Of a stretch of 42,956 bases of DNA, positions 15,713 through 23,068 are shown piece after piece. The notes under the pieces were generated by a model, which was not told the origin of the DNA, did no database searches, and saw only the letters and a program-made list of their open reading frames with translations. Position 1 is the first letter of the stretch; each line of letters starts with the position of its first letter. Source of the stretch: a virus; the IMG/VR virus record IMGVR_UViG_3300044957_000646, positions 1-42,956 of that record; one strand, given 5' to 3'. Both the position numbers and the translations under genes were made by a program.

Positions 15713-17897
15713 TGGTTTGCGCAAGAAGGTGTTCCTCGACAGGTACGCACTGAGGGCAGAAGACGGCACAGTGGTCGAGGCAACCCCCGAGCACATGTGG
15801 AGGCGCGTAGCCCGAGGCGTCGCGCAGGTCGAGGAGCCGAAGAATCGCGCCCACTGGGAGGATGTTTTCTATGGCGCGCTTGAGGACTTCAAGTTCGTAC
15901 CGGGAGGACGCATCCTCTCGGGGGCAGGCACCGGCCATGATGTCACGTACTACAACTGCTTTGTGATCCCGAGTCCTGAGGATAGCCGCGAAGGCATCAT
16001 CAAGAATCTCGGCATCATGGTGGATCTCATGGCACGGGGTGGTGGCGTGGGTGTGAACCTTAGTAGCCTCAGGCCTCGTGGCTCATACATCAAGACAGTG
16101 AACGGGCGCTCAAGCGGCCCGTGCTCGTGGGCGGAGCTGTACTCTGTCGCGACAGGCGACGTGATTCAGCAAGGTGGCACGAGGCGCGGTGCGCTCATGC
16201 TCATGCTCAATGACGACCACCCAGACATCGAAGAGTTCATTAGTGTCAAGCGAGACCTCAAGAGACTCAATCACGCGAACCTGAGTGTGTGCGTGTCTGA
16301 CTCTTTCATGCAGGCAGTCAAGGCTGATGGGCCTTGGGACCTCAAGTGGGATGGCAAGGTCTTGCGCACAATCAAGGCCGCAGACCTCTGGGCCAAGATC
16401 TGTGAGAGCGCATGGGCCTCAGGCGAGCCGGGCCTTGTCTGGATGGAGCGCTACAACAAGCAGGCCCCGACGTATTACTACGAGAATATCATATGCGTAA
16501 ATCCTTGTGGGGAGCAGGGGCTTCCTGAGTGGGGTGTCTGCAACCTTGGGGCACTGAACCTTGCTGCGTTTGTCAATGATGGGGTCTTCGACTTCGTGGG
16601 CCTCGGCGATGTCACGCGAAGGGCCGTGCGGTTCCTCGACAATGTGATTGATAGCACGGGCTATTGGTACGAGGAGAACAGGCAGGCACAGCAGGAGGCC
16701 ACGAGGCGCATTGGCCTCGGCACGATGGGCCTTGCTGATGCACTGATTGCCCTCAAGATTCCGTATGGCAGCGATGAGTGTATCGACTTTATTGATCGAG
16801 CATATGGAACAATTGCAACGCATGCGTACAGTGCGAGCGCAGACCTTGCATATGAGCGCGGCTCATTTGGCAAGTATGAGCGTGAGGCGTATGCGCGTGG
16901 CTGGTTCATGACCAACGTGCTCGACAGGAGTGTGCGCGCGAAGATCCATGACCTCGGGATCAGAAACGCCGTGCTTCTGACGCAGGCTCCGACAGGTACC
17001 ACGAGCCTCCTCGCAGGGGTGTCGTCGGGCATTGAGCCGATCTATGACTTTGTGATGAAAAGGACCGACAGGATCGGCACGCACATCATCAAGCATCCTG
17101 CGCTTGAGGAGTGGGATGCGCAGGCAGGCGAAGGCCAAGAGTCACGTGGCATGCCTCCGTGGCTTGTGTCGGCCAATGATCTGGCACCCGAGGATCACGT
17201 GCGTGTGCAGGCGGCAATCCAGCGATGGACAGACAGCAGTATCTCGAAGACATGCAACGCACCACGCTGGCACACGGTCAAGGACGTAGAGACTCTCTAC
17301 ATGATGGCCTATGATCTTGGGTGCAAGGGGATTACGTACTTCCGTGACGGATGTCGTGAGGGTGTACTGAGCCACGTTGAGCCGGAGCCAGTGCCAGTGC
17401 CAGTGAAGGCCAAGGTGACGAGGCCTCAGGTTCTTGGCGGCAACACCGCGCGAGTGACCACGAAGCTTGGCACGATGTTCGGCACCATCGCAACATTGGA
17501 TGATGGCTCGCCCTACGAGATGTTCTTGAATCTCGGGCGCTCAGGCTCTGAGACTTCCACATTCATGGAGGCACTTGGGCGGCTTGTGAGTCTTGTCTTG
17601 CAGGTCGATGAGCAAGGCCCTGAGGCGAGGTTGCGTGAAGTGCGGAACCAGCTCAGGGGGATTGGTGGCGTGCAGACAGGCGCATATGGGCTGAAGATTC
17701 GCTCAGTGCCTGATGCAGTGGCCGAGGTCATCGACCTGATTCAAGGCTGGGGAGTCGAGGCAGACGTGTTCATGCCTGAGCTTGCGGGGCCAAGGTCGAA
17801 GGTGGCCGCAGACCTGTGCCCTGAGTGTGGCTCGGCAAGCCTCATTAAGGAAGAGGGCTGCTCAAAGTGCTATAGTTGCGGCTACAGCGCTTGCTAG
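15702..17897 (+). CDS. nrdJ: ribonucleotide reductase, class II (adenosylcobalamin-dependent)
   Basis: This enzyme makes deoxyribonucleotides from ribonucleotides and needs vitamin B12 cofactor but no oxygen or small subunit. The order of motifs matches class II: FVPGGRILSGAG, YYNCFV with the first redox Cys, GGGVGVNLSSLRPRGS, NPCGEQGLPEWGVCNLGALNL with the active-site Cys and Glu, and LTQAPTGTTSLLAGVSSGIEP. At the C-terminus a zinc-ribbon-like CPECG...CSKCYSCGYSAC carries the shuttle cysteines. I prefer ATG 15702, which overlaps the kinase stop; ATG 15684 and 15690 in the same frame are possible. Length 731 is normal. It is followed by a terminator, so it closes the replication and nucleotide operon. 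Confidence 0.93.
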   Translation: MAFDGLRKKVFLDRYALRAEDGTVVEATPEHMWRRVARGVAQVEEPKNRAHWEDVFYGALEDFKFVPGGRILSGAGTGHDVTYYNCFVIPSPEDSREGIIKNLGIMVDLMARGGGVGVNLSSLRPRGSYIKTVNGRSSGPCSWAELYSVATGDVIQQGGTRRGALMLMLNDDHPDIEEFISVKRDLKRLNHANLSVCVSDSFMQAVKADGPWDLKWDGKVLRTIKAADLWAKICESAWASGEPGLVWMERYNKQAPTYYYENIICVNPCGEQGLPEWGVCNLGALNLAAFVNDGVFDFVGLGDVTRRAVRFLDNVIDSTGYWYEENRQAQQEATRRIGLGTMGLADALIALKIPYGSDECIDFIDRAYGTIATHAYSASADLAYERGSFGKYEREAYARGWFMTNVLDRSVRAKIHDLGIRNAVLLTQAPTGTTSLLAGVSSGIEPIYDFVMKRTDRIGTHIIKHPALEEWDAQAGEGQESRGMPPWLVSANDLAPEDHVRVQAAIQRWTDSSISKTCNAPRWHTVKDVETLYMMAYDLGCKGITYFRDGCREGVLSHVEPEPVPVPVKAKVTRPQVLGGNTARVTTKLGTMFGTIATLDDGSPYEMFLNLGRSGSETSTFMEALGRLVSLVLQVDEQGPEARLREVRNQLRGIGGVQTGAYGLKIRSVPDAVAEVIDLIQGWGVEADVFMPELAGPRSKVAADLCPECGSASLIKEEGCSKCYSCGYSAC

Positions 17898-17904
17898 GGA
17901 ACTC

Positions 17905-17933
17905 GCGGGGGGCTTCGGCCTCCCGCTCTTTTT
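17905..17933 (+). terminator. rho-independent terminator with UUCG loop after the RNR gene
   Basis: GCGGGGGGC and GCCTCCCGC pair (one G-U) around TTCG, a very stable tetraloop, and TCTTTTT follows. It lies 7 bases after the RNR stop codon. Its right arm GCCTCCC (17918-17924) is also perfectly complementary to GGGAGGC (17934-17940), the ribosome site of the next gene. Confidence 0.9.
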
Positions 17934-17948
17934 GGGAGGCATCTTATG
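17934..17948 (+). promoter_or_regulatory. ribosome site complementary to the terminator arm
   Basis: GGGAGG (17934-17939) is six to seven bases before ATG 17946. GGGAGGC can pair with GCCTCCC 17918-17924 across a 9-base loop. This pairing cannot form at the same time as the terminator hairpin. In read-through RNA that folds the terminator, the site is free. In RNA starting inside the terminator, it is hidden. Confidence 0.45.
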
Positions 17949-18362
17949 GCTAGGCCGCAAAGCTGTCCGGGCGGGCAGCATCAAATCACTTGGTTCACGC
18001 CGAGCCTTGGCATGTGCACGGGGCATCCGTGTGTATGGCGCTACGACGAGGGGCGCGAAGGCTGGGGGAACCTCAAGGGAGACTGGGGGGCGACGGCCGT
18101 CGAACTTGGCAAGGCGTTGCATCTCTTAATGAATGAGCCGAAGCCTGTGGAGGCCGCCCCATTGCCACGGCCTTCATTGCCAATGCCTGATCCAGACAGT
18201 GGGCGAGAGCTGCTTGTGCAATGGCGTGCGAGCATGAAAGTCAGTCAAAGGCAGGCCAGCGTCTTGCTCAAGATAAGTCGTAGCTTCATCGCAGACATTG
18301 AGTGTGGTCGCAAAAAGCTTTCACCAAAGCTCTGGGAAAAAATTAGTAATGCCACACCTTAG
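17946..18362 (+). CDS. XRE-family helix-turn-helix protein
   Basis: The 138-residue protein ends with a Cro/C1-type HTH (about residues 86-135: LLVQWRASMKVSQRQASVLLKISRSFIADIECGRKKLSPKLWEKI). The N-terminal part has three Cys and several Trp (SCPGGQHQITWF, MCTGHPCVWRY), possibly a metal-binding or separate module. It is the first gene after a terminator and begins the run leading to nucleases and terminase, so it may regulate that block. The 3' end overlaps the next gene by 14 bases. Confidence 0.75.
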   Translation: MARPQSCPGGQHQITWFTPSLGMCTGHPCVWRYDEGREGWGNLKGDWGATAVELGKALHLLMNEPKPVEAAPLPRPSLPMPDPDSGRELLVQWRASMKVSQRQASVLLKISRSFIADIECGRKKLSPKLWEKISNATP

Positions 18363-19197
18363 TTTCAGCCAGCTCACCACACTCTGGGGTTGCCCGGAGA
18401 AGCACAGGCGCACGTATGTGCTTGGGGAGCGCGAGGCACCAAGCCCCGCAATCATCATGGGACAGGCCGCGCACTCAGGCATTGAAGGCGCACTGAGGGC
18501 AAGCCAAGGACGCATGCCATTTGGCAAGGCAGGCGTAGTGGCAGAGGTCGAGAGACGCTGGCATGAACTTGCCAAGGGCGTGGTCGATTGGAGCGACGGG
18601 CCAAAGAAGCTTGAGCCAGAGACGGGGCTGGCCTATGCCAAGGCCATGGCGCAGGCACTCTATGAGCATGCAGTCCCTGAGGTGAGGCGCGGCTCTACGC
18701 ACTGTGAGTGGCGCTTTGATGAGGACATTGCTGGAGAGCCGGGCTGGACATTTACTGGGTCGATTGACCACATGCGAACGGTGTCGAAGCAGATCATCAT
18801 TGATGACTGGAAGACAACAAGCAGCCGCTGGAGCCAAAGCCGAGCAGACGCCAGCCTCCAAGTCGATGCCTACTACTGGGCGGTGAGGCGTGCTTTTGGC
18901 AAATTGCCGTCCAAGTTTGTGTTTCATGTGGTGACTAGGCCGAAGCTCGTCAAGGGGCCGAGCGGCACGTTTGAGCTTGGTGAGTGCTCATATGATTCGT
19001 ATGAGACAAGCCGAGAGCCGGGGGCAATTGACCTGTTTGAGAAGCGCATAGGCCTAGGCGTGCAGTACATCAAGCGCATGCATGACGCAGAGGCCATGTC
19101 TGATCCGAGGACCGACTGGGAGTATCACAAGTACTGCTCGTTTAAGAAGCATTGCACGCCGTGGGAGCTTGGCACGCTTGGGAACGTCATACTCTAA
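18349..19197 (+). CDS. PD-(D/E)XK nuclease, RecB/Cas4-like
   Basis: The 282-residue protein starts with SFSQLTTLWGCPEKHRRTYV, as do RecB-like nucleases of the Cas4/AddB type. The core is EWRFDEDIAG, FTGSIDHMR and IIIDDWKTTSS, with the catalytic Asp-x-Lys, and then SLQVDAYYWAVRRAFG (QxxxY motif). Cys 12 and the C-terminal KYCSFKKHC provide three cysteines, one short of the classic four-Cys iron-sulfur set. It probably acts as a recombination exonuclease or processes replication ends. I chose ATG 18349, inside the XRE gene, over upstream in-frame codons because the conserved motif begins there. Confidence 0.8.
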   Translation: MPHLSFSQLTTLWGCPEKHRRTYVLGEREAPSPAIIMGQAAHSGIEGALRASQGRMPFGKAGVVAEVERRWHELAKGVVDWSDGPKKLEPETGLAYAKAMAQALYEHAVPEVRRGSTHCEWRFDEDIAGEPGWTFTGSIDHMRTVSKQIIIDDWKTTSSRWSQSRADASLQVDAYYWAVRRAFGKLPSKFVFHVVTRPKLVKGPSGTFELGECSYDSYETSREPGAIDLFEKRIGLGVQYIKRMHDAEAMSDPRTDWEYHKYCSFKKHCTPWELGTLGNVIL

Positions 19198-19652
19198 TGC
19201 GCACGGCAAGGACTGGACCTGCGGATGACCTAGCAGACGGAATTGTCTACAGGTCCACGTGGGAAAGGAACATTGCTCGGTACTTGCGCTACATGGGTAT
19301 TGAAGCCAAGTATGAGCCGAAGCGCTTCTATTTTCCGGGAAAGGCATGGAGCGAAAGCTACTTGCCTGACTGGCGGCTTATGATTGAGCCGCCACCGGGT
19401 TTCAGTGAAGTCTACATAGAACTCAAAGGGTGGCTCGACAAGAAGAGCATCAGGCGCTTGAAAAACATGCGGGCATACTATGGGAAGCGAGGCATCTTGT
19501 GTATACTTATTGATGAAGACTCTTATGCGAAGATAGAAAATGACTATGCAGAGCGGATCAATGGCTGGGAGGGAAGCTCCATACGAAGGCAGCGGACTTC
19601 AGTCGAACAACTCGGCGAAGGCCCCGTTTCAAGTGAGGGCGAGGCTCAATGA
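19197..19652 (+). CDS. small PD-(D/E)XK endonuclease, resolvase-like
   Basis: The 151-residue protein has VYRSTWERNIARYLRYMG, YLPDW and VYIELKGWLDKKS, that is Glu, then Pro-Asp, then Glu-x-Lys, in the order used by T7 endonuclease I-like and other phage junction-resolving or VSR-like nucleases. It would trim branched DNA before packaging or act in recombination. The ATG overlaps the upstream TAA. The last 92 bases overlap the next gene in another frame. Its C-terminus (EGSSIRRQRTSVEQLGE) is likely disordered. Confidence 0.78.
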   Translation: MRTARTGPADDLADGIVYRSTWERNIARYLRYMGIEAKYEPKRFYFPGKAWSESYLPDWRLMIEPPPGFSEVYIELKGWLDKKSIRRLKNMRAYYGKRGILCILIDEDSYAKIENDYAERINGWEGSSIRRQRTSVEQLGEGPVSSEGEAQ

Positions 19653-20166
19653 GGTCGATGCCCTAAGAGAGCGAGCAAAGGGCAAGAGCTACGAAAAGGT
19701 TGGCGAAGCACTGGGGCTAAGCAAAAATGGCGCGAGGAAAGCAATCTTACGTGGGCTGGAGATCCTCAAGACTGAGCGCGAGGACATTGTTGTCGAGTAT
19801 GCAGGCGTACAGCTTGAGCGCATGAGGCTTGCACTTGAGGCAATCATGCCGCGCGTGGAGGCAGGTGACCTCGACGCAATTGAGACCATGCTCAAGATAG
19901 AGACTCGGACTGCGAGGCTCTTGGCTCTTGATGCACCGGCCAAGTACCCCGAGGATGCAGACGGAAGGCCGATCTTGCCGGGGGTCACAGTGAATATCGC
20001 ACAGAGTCTCGACGGCCTAAGCGAGGCACAGCTTGAGGCACTAAGGCTTATTGGTGTTGGCGGAAGTGTAATTGAGCATGAAGGGTCTTACAGCAGCGCA
20101 GATTCGGGAAGAGGCGGAGAAGGCATTGGCACGGAAGAATCTCCTGCACTTTACGACAAGGACTAA
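19561..20166 (+). CDS. terminase small subunit-like protein
   Basis: The 201-residue protein has an HTH (about residues 31-60: ALRERAKGKSYEKVGEALGLSKNGARKAI) followed by helices ERMRLALEAIMPRVEAGDLDAIETMLKIETRTARLLALDAP. This helix pattern, ending in LLALDAP, is common in phage small terminase subunits that bind the packaging site. It directly precedes the large terminase. The start is uncertain: ATG 19561 overlaps the nuclease by 92 bases, and GTG 19633 is an alternative with a 20-base overlap. The Gly/Ser-rich C-terminus overlaps the terminase ATPase gene by about 90 bases. Confidence 0.75.
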   Translation: MAGREAPYEGSGLQSNNSAKAPFQVRARLNEVDALRERAKGKSYEKVGEALGLSKNGARKAILRGLEILKTEREDIVVEYAGVQLERMRLALEAIMPRVEAGDLDAIETMLKIETRTARLLALDAPAKYPEDADGRPILPGVTVNIAQSLDGLSEAQLEALRLIGVGGSVIEHEGSYSSADSGRGGEGIGTEESPALYDKD

Positions 20167-20926
20167 GCCCGGCTACCAAGTAGGACGCATCCACTGGCTC
20201 ATTGCACAGACACTGATGCTGGTGGAGGCCGGTGTGCTGGACCGTGTGGCAATTCAGATGCCACCACGGCATGGCAAAAGCGAGCTGGCCTCAGTGCGGT
20301 TTCCTGCTTGGTATTTGGGTCGGCACCCTGATAAGCAGTTCGTTGCGGCGAGCCATACACAGGACCTTGCCGATGAGTTCTCGGGGAAAGCAAGAGATGT
20401 CGTCAAGAATGAAAGGTGGCCGTTTCAAAGTGTGAGGCTCGCCGGGAATGCGTGGGCAGTTCGGAGATGGAAAGTCGAGACTAGGCAGCAGCATCGGTGG
20501 GCTGACCTTGGTGGTGTGTATGTTCCTGTTGGCGTTGGTGGTGGCCTCACTGGCAAGGGTGCTGACATACTAAGTATCGACGACCCGGTCAAGGACTGGG
20601 TGCAGGCCGACAGCGAACTCATTCGCGAGAGCCACTGGTACTGGTATCAGTCTGTTGCAAGCACGCGGCTCATGCCGGGGGCGGCTTGCATCATGACACT
20701 TACACGGTGGCACCAAGATGACATTCTTGGGCGTGCACTCAAGGTTGCGTCTGAAATTGCAAATGCGGATCAGTGGTTTGAGATCAAGATGCCAGCCCTT
20801 AGTGAAACAAATTTTGTTCATGCAGATATAAACGTGCCAGACAAGTTAGCAAATGAAGCAGGAATTGATGCAGGCCTTAAGGAGCCTGAGGTACTATTCA
20901 AGAAGCTATGGAGCCTATGCAAATGA
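20078..20926 (+). CDS. terminase large subunit, ATPase half
   Basis: This 282-residue ORF carries the packaging-motor ATPase: an adenine-binding-type helix (about 20-35), Walker A PPRHGKSE (about 62-69), SHTQDLADEFSGKARD, and Walker B ILSIDDP (about 164-170). A coupling segment CIMTLTRWHQDDILGRAL comes after it. Large terminases usually continue into an RNase H-like nuclease. Here the frame ends at TGA 20924-20926, and the nuclease lies in the -1 frame. I chose ATG 20078; TTG 20072, five bases after GGAAG, is also possible. The last 40 residues diverge from a usual linker. Confidence 0.88.
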   Translation: MKGLTAAQIREEAEKALARKNLLHFTTRTKPGYQVGRIHWLIAQTLMLVEAGVLDRVAIQMPPRHGKSELASVRFPAWYLGRHPDKQFVAASHTQDLADEFSGKARDVVKNERWPFQSVRLAGNAWAVRRWKVETRQQHRWADLGGVYVPVGVGGGLTGKGADILSIDDPVKDWVQADSELIRESHWYWYQSVASTRLMPGAACIMTLTRWHQDDILGRALKVASEIANADQWFEIKMPALSETNFVHADINVPDKLANEAGIDAGLKEPEVLFKKLWSLCK

Positions 20927-21744
20927 AGCTGTCAGTGGTGCTGCACGACAAGGGGCCTGCACTTGATCCGGTGAGATGGCCAGAAGAAGATATGGAGAGG
21001 CGCAAGGCCTCTAGCGTGGGGCGAGTGTGGCGCAGCCTTTATCAGCAGGATCCTACTGACATTGATGGCAACCTGTTCAAGGAAGTCTGGTGGCAAATCT
21101 ATGAGACGCTGCCGAGCTTCGTGCGGGTGTGCCTTTATGTTGACAGTGCATACAAGGCTGGAGTGAGCAGCGACTATAGCGTGGGCGCACTATGGGGCAA
21201 GTGCTACAATGGCAATGCGTGGCTCATTGATGTGAGGCGCGCGAGGCTTGAGTTTCCTGAGCTGGTCGAGTTTGTCATCAGCATGCGAGAAAAGCATATG
21301 AAATATAAGCCACCAGTAATTGTTGAGGACAGGTCATCGGGTCAGGCCCTCGTGCCGATCTTGAGGAAGCGCGGGGTACTTGCCATGCCGTGGAAGCACA
21401 ACATCAAGGGCCTTAGGTCAAGCGCATCGAAGATTGCACGGATGGAGGCGATCACCCCGCTTGTGGAGGCCGGGCGTGCATGGATTCCGGCGCGAGCACC
21501 ATGGCGAGACGACTGGCTGGCGGAGCATCGGGCCGTGCCGACCGGGGCGCATGACGACATGGTCGATACGACCGTCATGGCCCTCGATCACTTGCTCGGC
21601 ACTGTGGCCCTTGAGGCCGGGCCGAGCCTCCCATTTCGCGACAAAGATGTGCCTGTGCTTGCCCCTATGGCCGCCGTCAAGAGGAGGCGCGACAGCGAAG
21701 AGGACGAGGAGCTAGAACGATGGCGGCAGGCTGGGCTGCTCTAG
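20923..21744 (+). CDS. terminase large subunit, nuclease half
   Basis: This 273-residue ORF begins at ATG 20923, which overlaps the upstream TGA (ATGA) and has GGAG nine bases upstream. ATG 20908 and 20917 in the same frame are alternatives. It starts with the segment that normally links ATPase and nuclease (PVRWPEEDMERRK, then WRSLYQQDP), then shows the three acidic clusters of the RNase H-like nuclease: YVDSAYKAGVSSDYS, IVEDRSSGQALV and AHDDMVDTTVMAL. It would cut concatemeric DNA at headful or site-specific ends. Both halves are intact, so this may be a real two-subunit terminase or the result of a frame change. Confidence 0.85.
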   Translation: MKLSVVLHDKGPALDPVRWPEEDMERRKASSVGRVWRSLYQQDPTDIDGNLFKEVWWQIYETLPSFVRVCLYVDSAYKAGVSSDYSVGALWGKCYNGNAWLIDVRRARLEFPELVEFVISMREKHMKYKPPVIVEDRSSGQALVPILRKRGVLAMPWKHNIKGLRSSASKIARMEAITPLVEAGRAWIPARAPWRDDWLAEHRAVPTGAHDDMVDTTVMALDHLLGTVALEAGPSLPFRDKDVPVLAPMAAVKRRRDSEEDEELERWRQAGLL

Positions 21745-22260
21745 TGGCAGTGGGCCGGGGCCTTGTGGTGCTAGGGCTTGAGGCTCTAGTGACGGCAATG
21801 GCACTGGGCCTTGTGGTATGGGCGCTTGTGGCATGGGGGCTTCTGGCATGGCTGGTATGGGAGGCATGGGAGGTTGCTCTGGCGCTGGCAAGCTAGGCAG
21901 GGGCGGGAGTGGCTCGCTCAGGAATGAGGCCGGGGATGCAAGGCTCGTGGCTGGCGGCATGAGGTCCTTCTTGAGCTTGATGGACTCGCGAGTGAGCTTC
22001 ACGAGTTCGCCGACACTCAGGCCAGCGAGGATGGCTTGGATCTCGCTGTCATTGGGCTTGTCGTAGCGGGTGAGCTTCTCAATGGTCTCGGCCTTTGTTG
22101 CGCGGGTGGCCCCAGCGGGCGGCCCTACGGCTGCGGTGACCACGCCTTTGTTGGCCACCATGAGGCTACTCAAGTCTGTTTTTAGCGCGTCGAGTTCCCC
22201 GGCGATTCCGAGCAATTTGCTCTTGCGCCCCACTTTGTCCATGATGCTCTGGTAAATCAT
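21712..22260 (-). CDS. proline-rich virion-operon protein
   Basis: The 182-residue protein starts at ATG 22260 with AAGGA nearby, in preference to an upstream ATG. Residues 1-110 are charged and helical (MIYQSIMDKVGRKSKLLGIAG, IEKLTRYDKPNDSEIQAIL). From about 120 on it is a low-complexity Pro/Met/Ala tail (PPMPPIPAMPEAPMPQAPIPQG). It is the last gene of the portal operon and overlaps the end of the terminase on the opposite strand. The helical head and flexible tail could suit a scaffolding-like or connector-associated protein, but this is speculation. Confidence 0.6.
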   Translation of the reverse strand: MIYQSIMDKVGRKSKLLGIAGELDALKTDLSSLMVANKGVVTAAVGPPAGATRATKAETIEKLTRYDKPNDSEIQAILAGLSVGELVKLTRESIKLKKDLMPPATSLASPASFLSEPLPPLPSLPAPEQPPMPPIPAMPEAPMPQAPIPQGPVPLPSLEPQALAPQGPGPLPLEQPSLPPSF

Positions 22261-22663
22261 TGTCTTGTCCTTGTTCTTTGATGTATGCCAATGCCGTGCT
22301 TCCACTAAGGAGCGCTGCGGTAAACGGGCCGTTGCGCCGCAGTGTGTCGAGGAGTGTACTTGAGAGCTGAAGGATCACTTCGTCTTCAGTAGGCTCGGAG
22401 CCTAGCCTGAGGCCGCCGATTGCGTCGTAGGCCGCGTGCCATGCCTCATGCCAGAGTGTGGCGCGCATGTGGTCTTCGGACTGCTCGGGATTGATGACCA
22501 CATGGCCACCGATGCAGTCGGTCAGCCCCGCCACGACAAGGCCTTGTGCAGGGGCGTCTGGATCGGAGCTGATCTTTTCCTTGAGCATGATGTCGCTGCA
22601 TGAGACTCGCCATGTGATGGGGCCGCAGTCAAAGGCAAGCACGTCAGATACTTTCATTGTCAT
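22166..22663 (-). CDS. zinc metallopeptidase-like protein (HEXXH)
   Basis: The 165-residue protein holds LWHEAWHAAYDAIG, with HEAWH the zincin motif (about residues 71-75), preceded by GGHVVINPEQSEDHMRAT. A downstream helix EDEVILQLSSTLLDTLRRNGPF supplies a possible third ligand (Glu). The layout matches small phage and ImmA-like metallopeptidases. The C-terminal 32 residues lie over the next gene in another frame and are probably dispensable. It sits in the portal operon, so maturation of a virion protein is one possible role. Confidence 0.75.
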   Translation of the reverse strand: MTMKVSDVLAFDCGPITWRVSCSDIMLKEKISSDPDAPAQGLVVAGLTDCIGGHVVINPEQSEDHMRATLWHEAWHAAYDAIGGLRLGSEPTEDEVILQLSSTLLDTLRRNGPFTAALLSGSTALAYIKEQGQDNDLPEHHGQSGAQEQIARNRRGTRRAKNRLE

Positions 22664-22667
22664 AGTA

Positions 22668-23063
22668 TTAGAGGGCCTTTATGGTGATGGGGTCTGCAAA
22701 AGCAGGCTCAAGGGCATCGGGGTTCACGAGCAAGTCAAGGTCGATGCCTTCAGCGGCTGCGAGCCTGTGGAGCCTACTTTGTGCTGGTGTGGGGGCGGGA
22801 GGCGGAGGCGGGGGCGGGGGCGTGTATGGCTCATGCGGTGCGAAGACGGGCTTGAGGGCTTCATCGACGACCGCGATATTTTTGAAGCCATAGACATGTG
22901 CGAGGGCTTCGAGCCTGTCGGCCACCGCGCATGCACGCTCTAGGCTCAGGCCCGGCTGTCCAAGTGTGGGGCATGTGTCGGGTCCTTCGGGCGAGGCAAA
23001 CGAGACACGCCATAGGGCACGCTTGGCACGGGCCTCAAGCGCACTAAGAGTCTTCAGGTCCAT
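22668..23063 (-). CDS. portal-operon protein with poly-proline linker
   Basis: The 131-residue protein has an N-terminal helical part (LSALEARAKRALWRVSF, LERACAVADRLEALAHVYG), a linker of nine or so consecutive prolines (about residues 80-90), and a short C-terminal helix (RLHRLAAAEGIDLDLLVNP). The linker explains the run of CCX codons around 22790-22820. It starts five bases after the portal stop and ends five bases before the next start. No family is recognised. Confidence 0.6.
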   Translation of the reverse strand: MDLKTLSALEARAKRALWRVSFASPEGPDTCPTLGQPGLSLERACAVADRLEALAHVYGFKNIAVVDEALKPVFAPHEPYTPPPPPPPPAPTPAQSRLHRLAAAEGIDLDLLVNPDALEPAFADPITIKAL

Positions 23064-23068
23064 AGGCT

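Noticed and set aside
20890-20926. Programmed -1 frameshift at the terminase junction
   Set aside because: No X-XXY-YYZ heptamer occurs in the required window, while a GGAG site and an ATGA overlap support reinitiation.
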